This document shows, piece after piece, positions 44,131 through 51,994 of a stretch of DNA of 64,000 nt (positions are counted from its first letter, which is position 1; each line of letters begins with the position of its first letter). A program made the position numbers and the translations under genes. Source of the stretch: Clostridia bacterium (lineage in GTDB: Bacteria > Bacillota > Clostridia > Christensenellales > Borkfalkiaceae); NCBI GenBank assembly GCA_017504165.1, contig JAFVRR010000006.1, forward strand, positions 124,001 through 188,000. Direction: 5' to 3'. The notes under the pieces were generated by a model. That model was not told the origin of the DNA. It worked only from the letters and a program-made list of their open reading frames with translations, and made no database searches.

Positions 44131-44229
44131 CAAGGCTCGTGAGTTTGGGAGGACACAACTAACCTTGTTGGTTGTTGAGGTCGCACAAACGAAACAGTTA
44201 ACGCAGTCCAACGCCGTTTATAGGGCTTT
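44131..44229. repeat. Copy 2 of the ~100-nt structured repeat
   Basis: Begins CAAGGCTCG and ends GGCTTTA, like 15657-15757. It contains a hairpin GTTTG / CAAAC, with GAC / GTC and CAACTAACC / GGTTGTTG inside. Pairs differ from copy 1 but still pair. Read on the minus strand it begins a few bases after the stop of the glycerol-1-phosphate dehydrogenase gene. Confidence 0.6.
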
Positions 44230-44230
44230 A

Positions 44231-45487
44231 TCATCTAAAATAGTTATAATAAAGCCAAAGCACGGTATATCTATCCTTTAAATCTTTGGCGTATAAAATA
44301 GCGCCGTCTAACTTTTCTTTACTATATAATTTTTCAAACTCGCTATAATCTAGCCCTACCGCCGTAACCATTTTGTTAAACTTTTCAAAACTTGGCGATT
44401 TTTTAATAATTTTCTTAATTTTTGCCCAATTAGAATAAATAAAAGCGCTATCGTCACTATAATACCAACCTAACTTTTCTTGAAGTTTAATTACTTCGCT
44501 AGCCGATTTAGTATAAATTCTTTCAATATCTTTTAGGTACTGTTCTTTATTAAATTCCACCTTTTTAGGATTAGAAGTCAACATTTTATCTTTTAAACGG
44601 GCTAAAAAGGTTGCGGAATAAACAACGTCTATCCCGTGCGCAAAATATTCGGTATTATCTAAAATGCCCGTAATTTCAAAGTAATGCGACAAGTGATGCT
44701 CACTACCCGATGCAGGTCTTGAAGAGCCGACAAAACTCATAAGTACGCCGACGAGCACTAAGCCCTCCATAAGTTTACCTATCGCTTTTTCATCTCTATT
44801 TTTAATTTTATTAGCAAGGCGTTTTACGGAGTTTGCGCATTTATACGTTAAATTATATACCTTTTTGCAAAAGTATTCGTTATTGATAAAAGCGCTTAAC
44901 TTCCAATCTACTAAACAAGAATACTTGCCTATAATATCGCCATAGCCCGCCCTTATCATTTCAATAGGCGCATTTTTTAAAATTTCGGTATCGCCAATAA
45001 TCGCCATAGGCGGTCTTGCGTTTAAGGTAACTTTCATACCCTTTAAAATAAGCGCGCTACCAACAGATGCGTAGCCATCCATTGACGGAGCGGTTGCAAC
45101 GATAAAGTACGGCAAATTTTTAGTAAAACTAACCTGTTTACAAAGGTCGTTAATAACGCCCGAGCCTACGCCTATAATAAGGTCGGTTTTATCAAAAACT
45201 TTTTCTTCGATTTCTTTTAACTTTTCTTCGTTTGGAATAACTACTTTTTCTTGCGCCGTTAATACTAGTTCGCTAAAATCTTTACCGTTTAAAAGACTTT
45301 TAATTTTACTTCCGCAAAGCATATAGGTGTTTTCATCAAAAACGACTAATATGCTATTAAAATTTTCACATAAATCTTTAAGTTTATTTATTGCGCCTTT
45401 TTTAATCTCTATCGCTTTTGTGTTGCAATTGTGCTCTTTCCCGCATTGGCAATTTGAAAATTTTTTGCGTAATTTTACGATATCCAT
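44231..45487 (-). CDS. egsA: Glycerol-1-phosphate dehydrogenase (EgsA/AraM type)
   Basis: An iron-containing alcohol dehydrogenase-fold enzyme that interconverts dihydroxyacetone phosphate and sn-glycerol 1-phosphate. The start at 45487 has AGGAGT upstream; a TTG at 45505 is the alternative. Of the 418 residues, the NAD-binding GVGSGVINDL, a TAPSMDGYAS motif and the ligand site SRPASGSEHHLSH, with its His pair, match AraM/EgsA. It lies opposite a DeoR regulator across a promoter region with palindromes, and near a sugar-type binding protein. A role in glycerol phosphate or cell-surface glycerol metabolism is inference. Confidence 0.85.
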   Translation of the reverse strand: MDIVKLRKKFSNCQCGKEHNCNTKAIEIKKGAINKLKDLCENFNSILVVFDENTYMLCGSKIKSLLNGKDFSELVLTAQEKVVIPNEEKLKEIEEKVFDKTDLIIGVGSGVINDLCKQVSFTKNLPYFIVATAPSMDGYASVGSALILKGMKVTLNARPPMAIIGDTEILKNAPIEMIRAGYGDIIGKYSCLVDWKLSAFINNEYFCKKVYNLTYKCANSVKRLANKIKNRDEKAIGKLMEGLVLVGVLMSFVGSSRPASGSEHHLSHYFEITGILDNTEYFAHGIDVVYSATFLARLKDKMLTSNPKKVEFNKEQYLKDIERIYTKSASEVIKLQEKLGWYYSDDSAFIYSNWAKIKKIIKKSPSFEKFNKMVTAVGLDYSEFEKLYSKEKLDGAILYAKDLKDRYTVLWLYYNYFR

Positions 45488-45498
45488 AACACTCCTAC

Positions 45499-45583
45499 TT
45501 GACAATATAATTTTATAAAGTTATAATAAAACAATCAAAAACGATTGTCAATAAACGGCTAAAATATTGATAAACAATCAAAA
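45499..45583 (+). promoter_or_regulatory. deoR promoter with operator palindrome
   Basis: TTGACA (45499-45504), 17 bases, TATAAT (45522-45527) on the plus strand is a full consensus. The palindrome ACAATC / GATTGT (45531-45548) sits at the start site, and ACAATCAAAA recurs at 45574-45583. A repressor here would also affect the divergent dehydrogenase gene. No clear ribosome site is seen before the regulator's ATG at 45593. Confidence 0.7.
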
Positions 45584-45592
45584 TCAATCATT

Positions 45593-46327
45593 ATGTTAAA
45601 AGAAGAAAGACAAGAAAAAATATTAGAAATTTTAGAAGAAGAAAACTATATAACCGCGGTAAAACTAGCAAAAACGCTATACGCTAGTTTGCCGACTATT
45701 CGCCGTGACCTTAACGAACTTGCGAGAAAAGAATTGATAATACGCCATCACGGCGGGGCTAAAAAAATTAATCCCGACAAAGCGGTTATGCCCGTAGAGT
45801 TTAGAAAAACGGTAAATTATAAAGAAAAGCGTAAACTTTGCGAATGCGCCGTAAAACTTATTAAAGACGATTATATAGTTTTTATAGACGCATCTACTAC
45901 CACTTTGCAAATGGTGGATTTTATACCGCCCAATAGCCCTATTACCGTAGTTACTAACAGTATTTTAGTTTCTTCTATGCTAACTAAAAAAGGTGTAAAA
46001 AACTACTTAACGGGTGGAGAACTTCAACAAAACTCGATGTGCTACGCAGGGGTGTTTAGTGAAAACTTTATTAAGAACTTTAATTTTAACGCGGTATTTT
46101 TCTCTTGCCACGGCGTTGACGAAAAGTTAAATATCGTAGATACGTCACTACTTGAAACAAGTTTAAGAAAGGCGGTTATATCGCAAAGCGAAAGGTCGGT
46201 ATTTTTATGCGACGGCTCTAAATTTAACGTAAAAGCGCCGTATAACCTAATAAATTTAAATGAAATTGATTTTGTTATTACGAATAATAATTTAGTAGAT
46301 ATTAAAAACGCAATAATAGTAAAATAA
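45593..46327 (+). CDS. DeoR-family transcriptional regulator
   Basis: A 244-residue DeoR/GlpR-type repressor: N-terminal HTH (about 1-60, beginning MLKEERQEKILEILEEE and KTLYASLPTIRRDL) and a C-terminal DeoRC sensor domain with the phosphosugar-binding DASTTTLQM and the TGGEL segment. Such proteins repress sugar or polyol genes and are released by a phosphorylated sugar. Its own promoter carries a palindrome, so it may autoregulate and also control the divergent egsA-like gene. The effector is unknown. Confidence 0.9.
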   Translation: MLKEERQEKILEILEEENYITAVKLAKTLYASLPTIRRDLNELARKELIIRHHGGAKKINPDKAVMPVEFRKTVNYKEKRKLCECAVKLIKDDYIVFIDASTTTLQMVDFIPPNSPITVVTNSILVSSMLTKKGVKNYLTGGELQQNSMCYAGVFSENFIKNFNFNAVFFSCHGVDEKLNIVDTSLLETSLRKAVISQSERSVFLCDGSKFNVKAPYNLINLNEIDFVITNNNLVDIKNAIIVK

Positions 46328-46354
46328 AAAATCGCTCCTACGTGGAGCGATTTT
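46328..46354. terminator. Terminator between deoR and the solute-binding protein gene
   Basis: AAAATCGCTCC / GGAGCGATTTT with a 5-base loop and flanking A and T runs. It serves convergent genes on both strands. Confidence 0.85.
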
Positions 46355-46362
46355 CTTTTATA

Positions 46363-48261
46363 TTATTTGTTTTTATAAACAATCTTATTGCCATTTTCAT
46401 CTTCAACCCAAGTTGGTACTGTAGATTGAATATTTTGTCCTGCTTCTAAAATATTCTTCCATTCAGCCTCATCAAAGAACATTTCTGCATTTTCAAAGCA
46501 GTGTTGAACGGAATATTTTTTAGTTGCAAAGGCATTGTAAAGTTGTGTTTTATTTTCACTATCTAAACCAACCCAGCATGAAGACCAACCGTGTTCAGCA
46601 AACAATTCTGGGAATTGTGTGAAGAGACTACCTGACTTAGCATCTAACGGAGATACTACTATACCATTATTAAGTCTTGAATATAAATCTCTGTAGAATG
46701 GTTCGTCATCGTAAAGTGAAGATTCCGGCGTGAGTTCGTAATCAATCTTTGGCAATGGACAACCGCTAACTGCCGTTAAGAAATTAATGTTTTCGTCAGA
46801 GAAGTAGAATAATAACCATTGTTTAACCATTTCTTCTGCTTCTGGGTCACCAGCGTAGTTGGCGTTGAAAAGAGAAAGAGTACCAGCACCTAAAAACATA
46901 AACGTTTCAGGTGTACCGTTACCTTCAGTAACTGTGCCGTGAAGTTCACGTGGAAGAGACATCCATTTAATTTCTTTTTCACGTTCTTTACCAGTTTTGC
47001 CGTAGTTCATCTTTGTAAAGTCTGTAAAGTTATTTCTTTCTTGTGATTCGTTAATCCAGTAAGATGCTTCTAACATAATAGCAGAACGTGGACGGCTTGA
47101 ATCGTAACCACTGAAGATGAATTCCGCTTGCGCTTCAATGTGAGAAGTATCTCTCTTAACAGCGTCAGTATACCAGTTTTGTTCATAAGCAAGTTTCCAG
47201 AATGCCGTGCTATAATATCTTGCTGCTGACCAAGTTGCATAGTAACCAGAAGTTTCTGTAACTGGAACAACTGCAGTAGTTGGCGCGTAAGTAGGAGTTT
47301 TACCGTCTAATTTCCATAAAACTTTAGACGTGTCATAACCTGTAACAATTTCAAGACCTTCACTTTCAAAAGTCTTCATTGTGTACATATTTTCAGGGCC
47401 TAATAAAGAGTTCATTAAACCGTCTGAAGAATAGAAGTGGTTTGCAGGATATTTACCAGATAATACGAATGGTGCAATACTGAAAGATTTCATATATTCG
47501 CAAAGCATAACAAGTTCATCAAGTGAAGATGCCATACCGTCGTCAAGAGTACCATAAACGCCGTCTGGACCGCAAGACAAGTATTGGTTAGAGTTCCAAC
47601 CATCCCAGTTATCAAAACCCTTACCAGCAGTTGCTTCTTCAAAAAGTGAAGATTCTGGGTCTGCAAAGTATACGTCTTGGTCCATAAGTTCACTATGGAA
47701 CCAGTTATATTCTTCTTGGTCTGGCGCTAAGAAATAGAAACCGAATTCGTCAAAACAGTTTTTATCGTAAGTCATACCGCCCATGAAAGCAAGGCCTGGA
47801 GTATAGTAATAACCTTTACCCCATTTAGAAGATTCGCCTTGTAAACCTTCTTTAGCGCCTTCTTTAATCTTATCGTCAATAGTTTTGCCTTCGCCAGGGA
47901 TTTCAGTCTTCATGTATTCGTCGATGTTTAAAAAGCCACCGGAACCAATCATACTTGTGTCTACTGATTTTGGGTTAATGTAGCAATGGTACGCTTCTTG
48001 AGCAATAGCCGTAGTATATAAGTTAGAGCCTTTTGCCTCAACGTCTACTACAACGCCTTTTTTGCCAGGCGCGAAAGAATAGTCTTTATACTTTTCTTCA
48101 AACCTACTAGCAATATCCTCTACGGCGTCCGCACCGTAACCAGAGTCAGTTGTGATAATAAAGAAGTAAGACGTATCTTCACGCATTTCTTCTTCGCCAC
48201 CACAGGCAACTGCGCTGAATGCTATTACTACTGATAATAAAAGCATTAAAAGTTTTTTCAT
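46363..48261 (-). CDS. ABC-type extracellular solute-binding lipoprotein
   Basis: A 632-residue protein with a lipoprotein signal (residues 1-20, lipobox AVAC). The mature part has the two-lobe binding-protein features: an early VEDIASRFEEKYKDY region and many aromatic residues lining a large pocket, with calcium-like acid clusters (TLDDGM region). It resembles carbohydrate-binding SBPs of the carbohydrate uptake type, but I cannot name the ligand. No ABC permease or ATPase is next to it; it lies between a deoR gene and a glycosidase. A poor palindrome is in the 66-base gap to the glycosidase gene. Confidence 0.75.
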   Translation of the reverse strand: MKKLLMLLLSVVIAFSAVACGGEEEMREDTSYFFIITTDSGYGADAVEDIASRFEEKYKDYSFAPGKKGVVVDVEAKGSNLYTTAIAQEAYHCYINPKSVDTSMIGSGGFLNIDEYMKTEIPGEGKTIDDKIKEGAKEGLQGESSKWGKGYYYTPGLAFMGGMTYDKNCFDEFGFYFLAPDQEEYNWFHSELMDQDVYFADPESSLFEEATAGKGFDNWDGWNSNQYLSCGPDGVYGTLDDGMASSLDELVMLCEYMKSFSIAPFVLSGKYPANHFYSSDGLMNSLLGPENMYTMKTFESEGLEIVTGYDTSKVLWKLDGKTPTYAPTTAVVPVTETSGYYATWSAARYYSTAFWKLAYEQNWYTDAVKRDTSHIEAQAEFIFSGYDSSRPRSAIMLEASYWINESQERNNFTDFTKMNYGKTGKEREKEIKWMSLPRELHGTVTEGNGTPETFMFLGAGTLSLFNANYAGDPEAEEMVKQWLLFYFSDENINFLTAVSGCPLPKIDYELTPESSLYDDEPFYRDLYSRLNNGIVVSPLDAKSGSLFTQFPELFAEHGWSSCWVGLDSENKTQLYNAFATKKYSVQHCFENAEMFFDEAEWKNILEAGQNIQSTVPTWVEDENGNKIVYKNK

Positions 48262-48327
48262 AATTTTCTCCTTAAAATATTTTTTATTATTTCATACTAA
48301 AATTTTTAGTATTTTTATCTATTTATA

Positions 48328-49476
48328 TTAAAAATTGAGAATAAACTCAACTACAAACACCGAACTCCAAGAAAAATCTTGACCGTATATACCATTGCCC
48401 GTTTTAGAGTCGTAATTTTCGTAAATACTGTCTTCGTTTTTATCTACCCAAGATAAAATAGTTTCCTTTATATCGTCGGCAACTTTAAAGCCGTAATTTT
48501 TTAAGCCTTTTGCGGCAAAGTAAGCAACGTTAAGCCAAGTAGGTCCACGCCAATAGGTCGTAGAATACTCTTTATTATCGTACGATACGGTAGGCATACC
48601 GCTATAAAACTTTTCTAGCGCTATTTTTTCCATATGCTTTGCCTTGTCAAGCGGTGCAATATTTATAAATAACGGCATAAAACTTGCAGGGGTTATCGCT
48701 TTTGACTTTTCGCCCGTAAACCTATTTACGTCAACGTAGCATTTTTGACTATCATCCCATAAAACTTCGTTGATAAGTTTAGTTAAGTCTTTTTCCTTTT
48801 TTAAGTATTCTTCATAATCGTTATCAAGGTTTAAAATTTTAGCAAAGTAAGACATTGCGCGGTAGTAATCTACCATAAACGAGTTTAAATCGATTGCCCA
48901 TTGCTCAACTATCGGGCTATCCCATCTAACCGAATCGTCCCAACCGGATTCCCAACGGATAAACTTTTCGTACTTTTCGTCCCCTTCGTTTTCCGCGTCG
49001 TAATGGAACAAACCGTTATATTGCCTTCTTTTAACCCACCATTTTTCGTTGAGTTTAAATTTAGGGTAAACTTCTTTTAAAAATTCTAAATCGTTGCATC
49101 TATCAAAAACGATTTTAGTAGCCCACGGGAAAACGGGTGGTTTAGAATACTCGTCTTCAATGACGCCGTTAGTCCTAATAACGTCGGGAAGTAAACCGCT
49201 TTCCTTTTGGAATTGCAAAAAGCCTAAAACGCTTTCTTTAGCAAGGTCGGTATCCCATCTTGACAGCCCCATTGCGTGAAAGGCGGAATCCCAATTCCAA
49301 ATACCTTTGAATTTCTTTTTACTTGGACATACGCATCTATACGGCGACCAAGGATAATTATCTTCTTCTAAATAAATATTGCCTTGTAAAGTTTCAGACG
49401 CCCTTTTTAAAAGGCTTTTGTCTCTATCAGTTTTTCCTTCGCTTACTTTTTTAAGCCACGCTTTTCTATTTTCCAT
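48328..49476 (-). CDS. GH63/GH37-like (alpha/alpha)6-barrel glycoside hydrolase
   Basis: A 382-residue soluble enzyme without signal peptide. The WNWDSAFHAMG (56-66), WESGWDDSVRWD and C-terminal GQDFSWSS motifs match the catalytic domain of GH63-like and trehalase-like alpha-glucosidases, as does WRGPTWLNVAYF. The size fits the minimal catalytic domain. A cytosolic role on imported oligosaccharides would fit the binding protein gene next to it. The exact substrate cannot be inferred. It has a good promoter upstream. Confidence 0.75.
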   Translation of the reverse strand: MENRKAWLKKVSEGKTDRDKSLLKRASETLQGNIYLEEDNYPWSPYRCVCPSKKKFKGIWNWDSAFHAMGLSRWDTDLAKESVLGFLQFQKESGLLPDVIRTNGVIEDEYSKPPVFPWATKIVFDRCNDLEFLKEVYPKFKLNEKWWVKRRQYNGLFHYDAENEGDEKYEKFIRWESGWDDSVRWDSPIVEQWAIDLNSFMVDYYRAMSYFAKILNLDNDYEEYLKKEKDLTKLINEVLWDDSQKCYVDVNRFTGEKSKAITPASFMPLFINIAPLDKAKHMEKIALEKFYSGMPTVSYDNKEYSTTYWRGPTWLNVAYFAAKGLKNYGFKVADDIKETILSWVDKNEDSIYENYDSKTGNGIYGQDFSWSSVFVVEFILNF

Positions 49477-49505
49477 ACGTTACCACCTTTTTATTTAGTT
49501 AATTA

Positions 49506-49534
49506 ATTATACAATATAATAAGGCAAGTGTAAA
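49506..49534 (-). promoter_or_regulatory. Sigma-A promoter of the glycosidase-binding protein unit
   Basis: On the minus strand TTTACA (49534-49529), 17 bases, TATAAT (49511-49506). Strong match. The rest of the 379-base interval 49477-49855 is AT-rich and holds nothing else I recognise. Confidence 0.8.
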
Positions 49535-49825
49535 TAATTACAATAAAAATTATTATATATAAAATAACGATATATTGAAAATTGTAAGCATTATTATCAA
49601 GGCGTTATTTTTTTATTTAATATTTTATCATACATTTAGCGCTAATTCTATATGGTAAAGTATACGATATTTTTAAATTTATTACAGTTTTGTATTATAA
49701 TACAATAATTACCATGCTTTTTCAATACTAATTATTTACACAAAAGTGCGAATTTTTAACATTTTCACAATAAGGTTTTTATGTAAAAAAACGCGATTAT
49801 AGTAGAATATAGTGTAAAAACTAAA

Positions 49826-49855
49826 AAAACTTTTAGCATTTTTGCTAAAAGTTTT
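49826..49855 (-). terminator. Terminator after the beta-propeller lipoprotein gene
   Basis: AAAACTTTTAGCA / TGCTAAAAGTTTT with a 4-base loop. It directly borders the stop of the minus-strand gene at 49856 and can serve it. Confidence 0.75.
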
Positions 49856-50977
49856 TTATAAAATTCTAATTCTAAGCACCTTTCCGTTAAGGTCGCTTAC
49901 CGTTTTTCTATCCCCCATTCCAACGTAGGCGTACTTGTTGTAAACGTCAAAACTAATAGGCGGTACGCCGTAGTCAAAAGAGTAAACTTTATTAAAATCA
50001 GAAACGCCCGAATTGGTTTTGTAAATGGTTACTGTATAACCTTCCGTTTCCTTTTCTATAAAAGATAAAATATACATTTCGCCGTTATGAATAACGAAAT
50101 CACTTACCCTTTCGCCATTAGGCAATTCTACTTTCCATTTAGTTTTAAAGGTTTCCGTTTCTTTAGTATAGTATAAATAGTCGGTACAGTAAAAATAGTT
50201 ATTTTTAAAGGGGGCTTTTGCGGGTGTTATCGTCATATTTATTCTACTTGCCATAAAAAATTCTCTACCGTCACAGTAATAATAAAACGCGCCGTCTTTA
50301 TATTTAAAAATACTTGCGCTTGCCTTTTGTATTCCAACGTAGGTATGATGAACAAGTAAATAGAGTTCGCTAAAAACTTCAAAAAATTCGTATCCTCTAG
50401 CGTAGTCTTCACTCTTTACAAGATAAGGCTCGCCATTTTTGAAAAATTCAAAAGTTTTAAAGGTTTTTCCGTTATCTTCGGTATAAATTGCAGGCAAAAG
50501 ACCGTAATCTGCACCTACGCCGTACATTCTTTTTCCGTCGTAATCAATAATGTCAAAGTTATGTATAACGTTAGGCAGTACCCTTTGTTTTTGCCACGTT
50601 CCGTTTTGAAGAATGTAATAATTGCCCATTTCCCAATCTTCCGACGGGTCCGTGCCCGGGACAACTAAAACGTTTCCGCCAAGTTCAATAAATCTTATAA
50701 CCGCCTCGTCGTCAACACTACCTGTTAGCACCCATTTTCTCTTTTTTATATCGTACGCCCAAACGTCCGACGGATGAGTGTTTTTATCGTAGTCACCCAT
50801 ACCGACGTATACTTTGCCGTCGTAAACTTTAGTATCCCAAATACAACGCACTGCTCCGCCACCAGGGTATCTTTTTATAGTGGGCACGCCTAAATCTTTT
50901 ATTTCTTGGCAACCCGTTATACTAATTAGCGTTATGGTTATTACAAGTAGCGCTATTATCTTTTTAAATAGTTTCAT
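49856..50977 (-). CDS. Putative beta-propeller lipoprotein
   Basis: A 373-residue protein with a lipoprotein signal (lipobox TGC at about residue 23). It contains repeated four-stranded beta segments such as VYDGKVYVGMGDYD, DIIDYDGKRMYGVG, FVIHNGEMYILSF and VYNKYAYVGMGD, consistent with a propeller of six or seven blades. The repeats resemble those of sialidase or kelch-type proteins, but catalytic residues cannot be named. It would be anchored on the outer face of the membrane. The function is unknown. A good AAGGAT site precedes the ATG. Confidence 0.6.
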   Translation of the reverse strand: MKLFKKIIALLVITITLISITGCQEIKDLGVPTIKRYPGGGAVRCIWDTKVYDGKVYVGMGDYDKNTHPSDVWAYDIKKRKWVLTGSVDDEAVIRFIELGGNVLVVPGTDPSEDWEMGNYYILQNGTWQKQRVLPNVIHNFDIIDYDGKRMYGVGADYGLLPAIYTEDNGKTFKTFEFFKNGEPYLVKSEDYARGYEFFEVFSELYLLVHHTYVGIQKASASIFKYKDGAFYYYCDGREFFMASRINMTITPAKAPFKNNYFYCTDYLYYTKETETFKTKWKVELPNGERVSDFVIHNGEMYILSFIEKETEGYTVTIYKTNSGVSDFNKVYSFDYGVPPISFDVYNKYAYVGMGDRKTVSDLNGKVLRIRIL

Positions 50978-51053
50978 AATTTTATCCTTAGTAGTAACAT
51001 TATATCACTATAATAAGTTAAAATCAAGCGTAAAATATTTACTTAATAAATTA

Positions 51054-51083
51054 AAAATGCAAGCCTTAGTTGGCTTGCATTTT
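51054..51083 (-). terminator. Terminator after the CvpA-like protein
   Basis: AAAATGCAAGCC / GGCTTGCATTTT with a 6-base loop, followed by T residues. It lies next to the stop of the minus-strand gene at 51092. Confidence 0.85.
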
Positions 51084-51091
51084 ATTTATTA

Positions 51092-51850
51092 TTAATTCAT
51101 TAAATTTTGTAATGATGACGATACAGTTTGGAAAATATTGGCAATTATGCCGAAGATATCGAATTCAGCAACGAATTTAAATACGAAAGAATTATCATAA
51201 ATAGTCATAAGTTGAACGTTACTGTTAAACGCAATTATTACTTGGAAAACTGTTCTAGTTAAAACTGAAAGACCCATAACCGCAAGGTAACCGAGCGCAA
51301 CGCCCACAATAAAACCGCCGACGTGGTCAAAGAAACGGAAGAAAGAGTGCTTAGAGTCTTTTTTCAATTCGTAAGCAATCCACTTAAAGAATAACCAAGG
51401 TACAAGGAAACCGATAACTTGACCTAAAATGCTAGAAATTGTTGAAACGCAAGGAGTTGCAATACGCTCTGCCATAGCGCTAATAATTTCCGAAGACGCC
51501 TCTGTATAAGAGCCGAATTCTAATTCTAACGCGGTAAGGCTAGCGCCAAAACTGTCAAGGAAGTTGACGAAGTTTTGCGGTAACGATGCGAAAAGTTCCG
51601 CAAGGTTGTAGCCGTTGGCGTTATGTTCTATAAGTTCAACGAGCGAAGAGTGTACGGCGTCAGTTATAAAGCCTGTAAAAAATATATCTTCTAAAAAACC
51701 AGTGATTGTAGGACCGATAAAGAACGAACAAGCAAGTGCTAGCCACGCCTTACCTATTTTATAAAGCGCACGGTCAAGACCGTACTTTGTAAAGAATATA
51801 AGTATAATTAAGAAAATTACAACTAAAATAATATCAACTAGTATAGACAT
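51092..51850 (-). CDS. CvpA-like integral membrane protein
   Basis: A 252-residue protein with about five hydrophobic helices, beginning with ILVDIILVVIFLIILIFFTK and including a Gly-rich GGFIVGVALGYLAVMGL helix near the C-terminus. This pattern fits the CvpA/colicin V production family, whose role in Firmicutes is not settled (reported links to envelope and biofilm functions). Identification is tentative because the family is defined by few residues. AGGAGG precedes the ATG. It is followed by a terminator. Confidence 0.5.
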   Translation of the reverse strand: MSILVDIILVVIFLIILIFFTKYGLDRALYKIGKAWLALACSFFIGPTITGFLEDIFFTGFITDAVHSSLVELIEHNANGYNLAELFASLPQNFVNFLDSFGASLTALELEFGSYTEASSEIISAMAERIATPCVSTISSILGQVIGFLVPWLFFKWIAYELKKDSKHSFFRFFDHVGGFIVGVALGYLAVMGLSVLTRTVFQVIIAFNSNVQLMTIYDNSFVFKFVAEFDIFGIIANIFQTVSSSLQNLMN

Positions 51851-51955
51851 ATTTTATCCTCCTTTGTATACAACGCATATATTTTACCATATATTACTAA
51901 ATTTATCAATAGTTTATTTATATATTGTAAATCCCTATCAATTAAAAGACAATTT

Positions 51956-51983
51956 AAAAGCCGTTGACTATTCAACGGCTTTT
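51956..51983 (-). terminator. Terminator after the MACPF gene
   Basis: AAAAGCCGTTGA / TCAACGGCTTTT with a CTAT loop, next to the stop at 51995. Confidence 0.9.
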
Positions 51984-51994
51984 TTATAAATTTT

